Assembly: GCA_022592435.1 (NCBI GenBank)
Contig: JABYQS010000068.1
Coordinates: 62,001 to 126,000 of the forward strand
From: Cerioporus squamosus
Lineage: Eukaryota > Basidiomycota > Agaricomycetes > Polyporales > Polyporaceae
Length of the DNA stretch: 64,000 bases
Reading direction: 5' to 3'
The first letter of the stretch is position 1, and each line of letters begins with the position of its first letter. Both the position numbers and the translations under genes were made by a program. A model generated the notes under the pieces. That model had not been told where the DNA came from and searched no databases. It saw only the letters and a list, made by a program, of their open reading frames with translations. Positions 57,275 through 64,000 of the stretch are shown piece after piece.

Positions 57275-58666
57275 TCATATACTGGTCAATACAGGCCATC
57301 CCTGTCAGACGAGTTGTCGCATCAGTGTGAAACTACGCCCATGAAGGCTGATGCAGACTTACTGAGCTCCAATCAATCGCGTTGAGACCCAAGGCGGAAA
57401 ATGCATCGTTGTACGGCTGCGGGCTGTTCACAGGGACATAGTGGTAGACAAAGATGTCCTTGCCGCTCTTGGAGTCGGTGAAGATCGCTTGACCGCCAGG
57501 CGCATACACATTTCCGTGCGAGGCGAGGACGAGTGTACCACCGGTGTTCCGCAGGTCCTTGCCGTTCTTGTCAAGGAAGGGGCCATGAGCGGAAGACGAC
57601 CTGCCTACGAAGACCTGGAGAAGCAATGTCAGGATCAGGTCTTTACCTTCGTTCAATGTCAGCGTACCTTGTACTCATTCCCAGCTGGAGGCAAGGCCGA
57701 CGCGTTGAAGCCACAGCACAGACCTGATTTGGGTCAGACGGCGGGCAAGGGTGCCGTTTGACAGGAGAATCAGATGCGTACCACTGCTGAAGAACAGGTA
57801 ATAGAAGCTCCCGTGCTTCCAGACGAAAGACCCTTCTTCGGGCTGAGGCGAGGTAGAGTTGAATGAGACTTGGACTGGTGAGCTCGACACGCTTTGCAGG
57901 TTGCTGCCGAGGTTGACCTGGAACAGGTTGCTCTACAGCGATACGTCAGAACATAGGGCGCAGTCCGAAGGTGGCTATGACCCTGACCCAGAACGATCCT
58001 AACACACCCGCATGAATGAGCGTGAAAAGAGTGCGAAGAGACACGCTATACTTACCGAAGGTCAGCACCGGCGACCCCTTCTCGTCGAACACGAGGTTGG
58101 GATCGATCGCGTTGTACAGATCCCCAGTCTTGGACTGGAAGACCAATCCATGATCGGTCCAGGTTCCTGGATCCATGCTCGTCGACGTCGCAAGACCTAT
58201 AGCCGAGTTCTGGGAGCCGAAGGTAGATACTGAGTAGTACGCGTAGTACACGCCGTTATGGAGAGAAACATCCGGCGCCCAGATGTCGTCACGCCCGGCT
58301 GTAAGTGTCCAGAATCCGGGAACCTCAGCTCAATAGCGTCTCGGATTGAGAACGCGACGTACGCAGATTGATCGAGGATTCCCCAGACAAAATCGAACCG
58401 ACGGAGGTCCATGGCCTGAAGCGGACCAAGTCAGCACGAGACAGACGTGGGAAGCGGGAGACATACCCAGCAAGGTTCGTTGCAGTGAGGATGCCGCCCA
58501 GATCGTGTGTCGTGAACAGAAAATACTTCTTGTCACTAGCCCTCTGAATGAGGCTGGGATCGTGCACGAAGAATGAGCCGCCCGTCAGCGGAAGAGGATC
58601 CGGGAATGCTGCAAAGCTCCCGGTGATAAGACCGAGTAAGGCCAGGAAGAGAATAGCCAACTCCAT
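57275..58666 (-). CDS. Secreted GH43 glycoside hydrolase, arabinan endo-1,5-alpha-L-arabinosidase-like
   Basis: Predicted plant-cell-wall enzyme cutting arabinan. Start [20 protein letters not shown] is a signal peptide. The five-bladed propeller begins [20 protein letters not shown], whose aspartate in HDPS is the expected general base. Then [74 protein letters not shown] (glutamate in PEEG is the likely acid), [20 protein letters not shown] and [20 protein letters not shown]. It ends [12 protein letters not shown] after a last intron. These blocks fit GH43 arabinanases (subfamily 6 type). About 330 residues; intron joins checked are in phase. Lies between two butanediol-dehydrogenase paralogs, all on the same strand. 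Confidence 0.88.
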
Positions 58667-58715
58667 GTTTGAACGGCGACACGATAGAGAGGCGGTCCCG
58701 GCGATACAGTGAGGC

Positions 58716-58723
58716 TATATAAG
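58716..58723 (-). promoter_or_regulatory. TATA-like box of the GH43 gene
   Basis: On the minus strand GGCTTATATAGCC, about 50 bp upstream of the start codon at 58666. Confidence 0.55.
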
Positions 58724-59162
58724 CCGCAAAGCCGCACTGCGTGGTTCCTGAAAACCGGTTGTCTGGCGGAGAATATGACGGGCACACGACCCAGCATGAC
58801 ACTAGCGAGTGACCATGAAACTCATGGAGGGTCGCTACACATGGTTGCGGCGGCGGGCCGGAGCGTGAGTCGGGGTGTTGTGGCGATACACCTGACCTTG
58901 CTCGTGGTTGTTTGTGCTGCAGCGACTTGAACTGGTGAGGGCAAGCGGTCCGTGCACAGATGGCTGTTGGGAAGACAGCCATGCGGAGGCCCTTCTTAGA
59001 GGTGCAAACACATCCAAGAGCGTAGGAATGTTCCCAAGACAACAACGACCCATATTGGCACGCACCCTGAAACCCTCATGATGATCGACCGACTATCCTC
59101 CATAATTCAAAGGACGGCGGAATAGCGATCACTCGTCATGTCCTGTCATTGTCGCAACGAAC

Positions 59163-60820
59163 TCAAGGGTGTACAAGTATCTTCACTGTTGTCACACGAT
59201 CAGAGTGAGCGAGTGCTTGAACTAGCAAGGCGGCGGACGGACCGTGTTCATGTTTCTCATGGATCAGAGCCATGATGCCTTTGTCCACTAGATCCTCCAG
59301 GGGGATTCGTCGAGTGATGAGACTCGTCAGGTCTGCAAATTTGCCTTTTGCCACCACCTGAAGGAGTTCTTCATGGTCTCTTGCGTACACGAAGCTTTCT
59401 AGTTCATGACCGTCAGTGAGCCATCGGGAGTTCGGAATTATGACGCACGCGCAAGCACAACCTCCTTGCTGATCATCAAATTCATGTCGACGGTAGCTTT
59501 ATTCTTCCACATAGCGACATTCATGATCATTCCGCCAGGTCGGACTGAGGCAAGGGCGGTATCAATCGTTTCTTGAGACCCTCCGCAGTCAAAGACAACG
59601 TCAACGCCGCGTGTCTTTGTCTCTCGAATGGTTTCTTGAACCACGTCGACGCCGGATTGCGTAAGATCGAAGGCTGATGACGCTCCGTGAAGCAGCGCAA
59701 CCTCGCAGCGCTTCTGTGCCCGCCCTGATATGCCAACCCATCCAGCACCGTTGACTCTGTATCGTCGAGTCAGTCGCTGACCTCGGGCAAACTACGCAAT
59801 GTTACGCACCGGAGGATTTTGAGAATCATATACCGACCTACGCAAGTCAGCCGACAGGAGCTTCGAGTGCCCGAACGGACTCACCGGACCAGCTCCGAGA
59901 ATCAAGGCGGAGCATCCAGCTTTTAAGTTCGCCTTCTTCACGGCGTGCCATGCGACGGCAAGCGGCTCCATCATGGCACCCATTTCCACTGTTTACGTGG
60001 GGTTAGTGCATCATGACCACACGAAACAATTGCGCGACCTGCATGGGACGTCTTCTGGAAGTACATGTGCAAGGTGCTGGTCCACAACGGCGAACTCGGC
60101 TAGACCCCCGCAACCACCGGAAACACCCTGACTCCGCCTCAGTGTATGGAAGACAAACGAACAGATGGGCGTACCAGAATTGCGAGCTTAGGGCACAAGT
60201 TCCGGCTACCTAGCGTCGTACACTGCGAACAAATCTCCTCCATGCAAGTCAGTGTAGGCTCTCTGAATGACGAGCTGCGTCAACATGCCGAGTACCAGAT
60301 ACATCAGACGAGAGCAACACATACATGGTGACATGTTGACCGATGTCGAACTTCGTGCGGTCTACTTCAGAGCCTATGTCTACGATCGTGCCCGCGAACC
60401 TGGAAAGTGTCAATGTCGGCCCAGGGCTACAAACGAAGCGAACAAACTCGTGACCCATGGTTATGGGGAGTGTCTCCTTGGTGATTGGATGAGCCTCAGT
60501 CGCGGATGGTGCGAGACCTGGCATCATAGCGTGGTACGAGTATATGTCGGAGCCGCAAACTAAACACTCGTGAATGTTAAGCGAAGCAGAGACGGAGACT
60601 GAACATACTCCCGTTCCTGCGAAGACACGGTCAACACTGCAAGTAATTCCCTAAACGAATGCACGTACCAAGCGACCTGACGAAGAAGAGTCACCAACCA
60701 CGTTCACACAATACAGCAAGTGCAACCATACCTTGATCTTCACCTGCTTCGGTCCAACAACAGGTTCCGGTATATCTCGAGGCGGATGTCGCCGGGGCCG
60801 TAGTATCGGATAGCCCTCAT
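59163..60820 (-). pseudogene. Zinc-dependent medium-chain dehydrogenase, butanediol dehydrogenase-like (paralog 2), one apparent frameshift
   Basis: Second copy of the dehydrogenase at 54920-56675 with the same intron layout. Exon 1 (60820-60732) begins MRAIRYYGPGDIRLE but is 89 nt instead of 90: one base is missing near 60776 (GAG-ATA where GAGGATATA is expected). This breaks the frame before KQVKIK. The two 8-nt micro-exons (60669-60676, 60609-60616) restore VAWNGICGSD. The rest is intact: TMGHEFAGTIVDIG, the zinc loop EPTLTCMEEICSQC ... C, GVSGGCGGLAEFAVVDQHL, VNGAGWVGISGRAQKRCEVA, GVDVVFDCGGSQETIDTAL and ITRRIPLEDLVDKGIMALIH, ending VKILVHP. A single lesion in an otherwise constrained gene could be a sequencing error. 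If so this is a working isozyme. Confidence 0.82.
60609..60676 (-). other. Pair of 8-nt micro-exons in dehydrogenase paralog 2
   Basis: GTCGCTTG (60676-60669), preceded by CAG and followed by GTACGT; GAACGGGA (60616-60609), preceded by CGCAG and followed by GTATGT. Same positions and phases as in paralog 1, with diverged introns. Confidence 0.8.
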
Positions 60821-61198
60821 GGCGAATGCGAGGAAGGTGGGACGACGAACCTTCTCTGTCTTGCAGTGATAGGGCATGTTCTTAAACCCCTCGAGGAGAA
60901 CGACGCCCACGAATCACGATAGGAGAGAAGCCTACTGTATCTGTGAAGCGACGCACTGGCAGTCAGCTGGATGGGCCAAGCAAGGGAATTGGCTCGGCTA
61001 TACGCACCTACAGATGGGATGACTGCGGCTGCGGTCAGATATATGGAGCTATGATACAACAAGGATAAGACGTATGCCATAACCGCATGGGAAAGAACTC
61101 GAAGTCGTGACAGAACGAAGGGAACGGCGCCTGCGCCATCGTGGAAGAAGGTCCAACTCGCATGGACGAAGGCCGCGCCGTACCGGTCGACGGGAAAC

Positions 61199-62824
61199 TC
61201 ACTGCGTCTCTGACATCGCACCAGACAGTTTGAACACCTCGTTGACAGCACGCGCAACCAGCTGCTCGTCCGGCCGCTCAGGCGGCGCATACCGCGCACC
61301 ATACTTGCGCTGTTGGCACTGCGCATACTCCTCCTGTCTCAGCATCTCCCTTGCGCGCCCGATCTGCGCCGTCGTCCGCGCCCCAAGTCGCTCCGCCTCG
61401 TCGTCGTCCAGCGAGGCTGAGCGGCGCACTAGATCCGCGTATGCAGGCCCGAGCCAGGATGGGATGTCGTGCTCCTTGGCGAGCAGGATGGCGTCGACAG
61501 CGGGGAGGGATGTGCGGCGGGCGGTCAGCTCGCGGATCGCGTATTGTCGGACCTTGGTGAATTGGAGGAGGGTGGAGATGCGGAGGAGCGTCACCCAGTC
61601 CGGCAGTGACACTGAGGATGGGTCGTAGATCCTGCACAGAAATGAGAGGGATACTGGATATTCGTGGCAAGGGAGACACGCACCCTGTGTAGAGGAAACC
61701 CAATAGAGTGTCGAACGCCTGCTGGGTGACGTTGTCGGGAAGAGGGACGGGCCGCTCGTCGGAATGCCCCATAGAGTCCGCATCGTCCATCAAGAACCCG
61801 CGGAAGAAGTCAGAATGATGCTCGAGCAGGTACTTGTGCACCCTGTATAGCGAGCCCTCGACCTCAATCGTGCGATGTAAGACCCATCTGTCGATCACCG
61901 GGGAACCATAGGTGGCACGTACCTTGAGAACAATCATGCCCTCCTGCATGTAGAAAAGCGCATGCTTCGGGAGAGCTGACTCAGCCGAGTGAGGGCGAGG
62001 GGGAAGGACGATGGACCCTGTCGATCCTCTCAATGCGGGCAACCTAGGGCGAGGAGCAGTCACAGGGTGCTTGCCTGGAGCCGTGCTAGCACGCTGAGGC
62101 TGCGGCCGGCTCTGCGATTGAGGAGTAGGGTTTGGAGGTGTCTTGAGGGAGAGGCGGAGGCGGGGGCGGGGGGGAAATGCTCAAGTTGCACTTGCGCGTC
62201 AGCAGGAGGGTGCCGAAGCTGAAGCTTTGGCAGAGATGGAGGACTAGGCTGAGGTCGGATGTGGGGGAGAGGTGGGGACATCGTCATCGGATGAGCCATG
62301 TTCTTCAACACCACCGGCGAAGAGAGGGCAGCAGCAGAGTCTGGCGTTCGCGAGGGGCTCGAGTCTACACTCGGCAGACTACGCATGCTATGCTGCGAGC
62401 TGCCCACGCTCGGCAGCGGACGCGGGCTCGCACTCTGCGCAGGAGAGGTGAACCCCGAACTCATCGGGAAGGGCACAGGCCCCATGTTCCTCTCGTCGGG
62501 CTTCGCGGTCATCACAAACTCGTCAGACGAGGTTGGACTGGGCGTGAGATAGACGTCGTCCGCTTGCTGGTTGATCAGAGGATGCGAATGGAGGCCGCGC
62601 AGGAAGTCGGGATGCGTCGGGAGTGCAGAATAGTGGTCGTTTGGTCGCCGTCCGGGTTGGAGAGGGTGCTCGGGGATGAGGGGGAGCGTTCGGAAGGAGG
62701 ACGCGTCCTTGCGCAGAGAAGACGTCCAATCATGCGGCATCCACACTGCAGGACTTGGAGGCGGGCCTGGCGAGGGAAGCGGGCTCGAGTCCCAAGGCGA
62801 AGGGAAGCGGTCGATGGGCTCCAT
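61199..62824 (-). CDS. BTB/POZ-domain protein with a disordered N-terminus
   Basis: Probable protein-interaction or Cullin-3 adaptor protein, a type common in Agaricomycetes. The N-terminal half from 62824 (MEPIDRFPSPWDSSPLPSPG) is proline/serine-rich and disordered. The BTB domain follows: YMQEGMIVLKVRATYGSPVI, VEGSLYRVHKYLLEHHSDFF, DNVTQQAFDTLLGFLYTG, then after an intron LPDWVTLLRISTLLQFTKVR, QYAIRELTARR and PSWLGPAYADLVRRSASLDD. The two halves are in different frames. The change fits loss of one base in the run of seven G (plus strand) at 62168-62174, after which TPPNPTPQSQSRPQPQRAST leads into the BTB part. It could be a sequencing error, true damage, or a missed intron. C-terminus AVNEVFKLSGAMSETQ. 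Confidence 0.75.
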
Positions 62825-63328
62825 GCTAGGGCTGCGGAGATGGTGGAGAGATGTGAGTAGGACGGAGAGAAAGACTGGTACGCAGCGGGCGACTTATGTA
62901 GGAGACATGTCTCGAGGAGGGAAGTAGGTGCCGCAATGCAGGTGAGGCATGGTTGCTGCAAGCCGATGACCAAGCGCCGGTCGGAAGGACAGAAGACGCG
63001 CCTGCGTGTAACACGCACGGAAGAGTCACCTACCGATCACAGTGTCTCCAGAATGCGTGGTGCAGCTATCGCATTGAGCGTATCGTGCGGGCGTGAGCTG
63101 AGGTACAGGCACTCGTCGGGGTGGGACACTCCATATGCACTGGTTACCTGTCGTTGGTGAGCAAGTTGTCATCTCGACGGAGAACACAGCGCGTACCTGC
63201 ACTGCGTGGCCACTCGATGTGTCTGAAGATACTGTTGTGGTCAATAGACTGTCAGTAGTGCCTCCAACGCTGCCCTGATATGCATGCAGTCCGCACCAAG
63301 GAAACCACTGAACACAGGCACAATCGAT
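62825..63328. other. Intergenic, no gene seen
   Basis: 0.5 kb between the BTB gene start and the end of the mannosyltransferase gene. No conserved coding or repeat signal. Confidence 0.45.
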
Positions 63329-64000
63329 CTAAGCATCAACAGTCATCGTCCTGTCAAAGCACATCGAGTCCAACTCCCAAATCCAAGGCTCAGCCCGTCC
63401 CTCCACCCGACCTCCACCGCCTCAGCGATATGATCCAAATCGAGATGGGGGAACACCCGGTCGCGGAGCGTCAAGCACCCTTGCGCGCGTGCGTCGAAGC
63501 TGCGGACAGCATGGAAAGGGGCGACAAGGAGCGTCGTCGACTTGGGTGACACTCCTGGCATAGAGAGAGCCCGCACGACGCCGTCTGCGGGGGCGCCTGC
63601 GACGTCAAAGACGCGGACTGCCTTTGTATCGGTATCTGTAGGAACACGTCAGCAACACTGTTGTGCAGACCGAGGAGGAATATGCGAACGCACGTGTTTG
63701 AGGTATTGCTAGGAGGTGTCGAGGGGGCATGTATGTCTTCCAATAAAGCACGTAGAATGGCTGGTCCGGAGTCGGGAATGTTTCGCCGTAGATCATGTCA
63801 TGTACGCGGACTAGCGAAGGCACGACGCCTCCTTGGTGGAGAACACCGAATAGTAAGGCGAGGATCACGTTCGACGCTATCCAGACAGACTGTAGAGTAT
63901 GGAAGACATTGTTGGTTATTATGTGCACGGCGGGAACGGCGAGACTTACCCAGAACCACTTGCCTGCACGCAGTATACGGCCGTGGTTCAGTACCACAGC
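63329..64000 (-). CDS. SMP3: GPI mannosyltransferase 4 (SMP3/PIG-Z)-like, C-terminal part
   Basis: Partial; the N-terminal part lies beyond the right edge. Would add the fourth mannose to GPI anchor precursors in the ER membrane. Exons seen: ILRAGKWFW, then after a short intron SVWIASNVILALLFGVLHQG and GVVPSLVRVHDMI, then FYVLYWKTYMPPRHLLAIPQ. The HQGGV(V/I)P and YWKTYMPP blocks resemble Smp3 sequences. The last exon reads DTDTKAVRVFDVAGAPADGV ... and, after one apparent frameshift near 63473, LRDRVFPHLDLDHIAEAVEV and GWRDGLSLGIWELDSM, again Smp3-like. Stop at 63329. Identification is moderate because only the C-terminus is present. Confidence 0.65.

Noticed and set aside
60110..60120. Second frameshift in dehydrogenase paralog 2 at a G run
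   Set aside because: Recounting the run (five C on the plus strand) gives GVSGGCGGLAEF in frame, so no lesion exists here.

Overview
The window is nuclear DNA from a filamentous basidiomycete, most likely an Agaricomycete. The signs are GC-rich genes cut by many 45-65 nt introns, genes packed on both strands, and families typical of mushroom-forming fungi: a DUF6533 membrane protein, F-box/LRR and BTB proteins, a GH43 arabinanase-like enzyme, a small secreted catalase and a Ty1/copia element. The order Polyporales is only a guess.

Left part (1-21.3 kb), mostly housekeeping: the start of a mitochondrial CoA-carrier-like gene (cut by the window edge), an S9 prolyl-oligopeptidase-like peptidase, mitochondrial ribosomal protein mL44 divergent from a MIC12/AIM5-like MICOS subunit, a secreted catalase with a TATA box, about 3 kb with no convincing gene, an F-box protein, eIF2-beta divergent from the ATP synthase gamma subunit (ATP3), and the endosomal adaptor BRO1.

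Middle part (21.6-39.4 kb), repeat-rich: a segment of about 2.7 kb carrying a DUF6533 gene is present twice in opposite orientations. Copy B (36.0-38.7 kb, + strand) looks intact. Copy A (21.7-30.3 kb, - strand) carries a CGA-to-TGA stop and has been split by a young 5,260-bp copia element (300-bp LTRs with three differences, 5-bp target duplication) and by a 605-bp hAT-like MITE (perfect 20-bp inverted ends, 8-bp target duplication). Copy B keeps the empty copia site and an approximate empty MITE site. Between the copies sit a BAH-domain chromatin protein and, divergent from it, the GLFG nucleoporin NUP57/NUP54. A second, 211-bp MITE-like hairpin lies at 39.1 kb.

Right part (39.8-64 kb): an unrecognised protein of about 760 residues, CAF-1 subunit CAC2, ribosomal protein eL27, a secreted FAD-linked oxidoreductase with a GC-AG intron, and a run of minus-strand metabolic genes: a secreted amidase, a butanediol-dehydrogenase-like gene, a GH43 glycosidase, and a second butanediol-dehydrogenase-like gene. 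A BTB protein and the C-terminal part of a GPI mannosyltransferase 4 (SMP3/PIG-Z)-like gene close the window.

The most unusual signal is in the two dehydrogenase paralogs. Both need two consecutive 8-nt micro-exons to encode the conserved stretch leading to the catalytic-zinc cysteine. eL27 is also oddly divided, with first exons of 10 and 17 nt and a last coding exon of 6 nt. Several otherwise good genes (CoA carrier, second dehydrogenase, BTB, SMP3, MIC12, F-box, copia gag-pol) contain apparent single-base frameshifts, which could be assembly errors or real decay.
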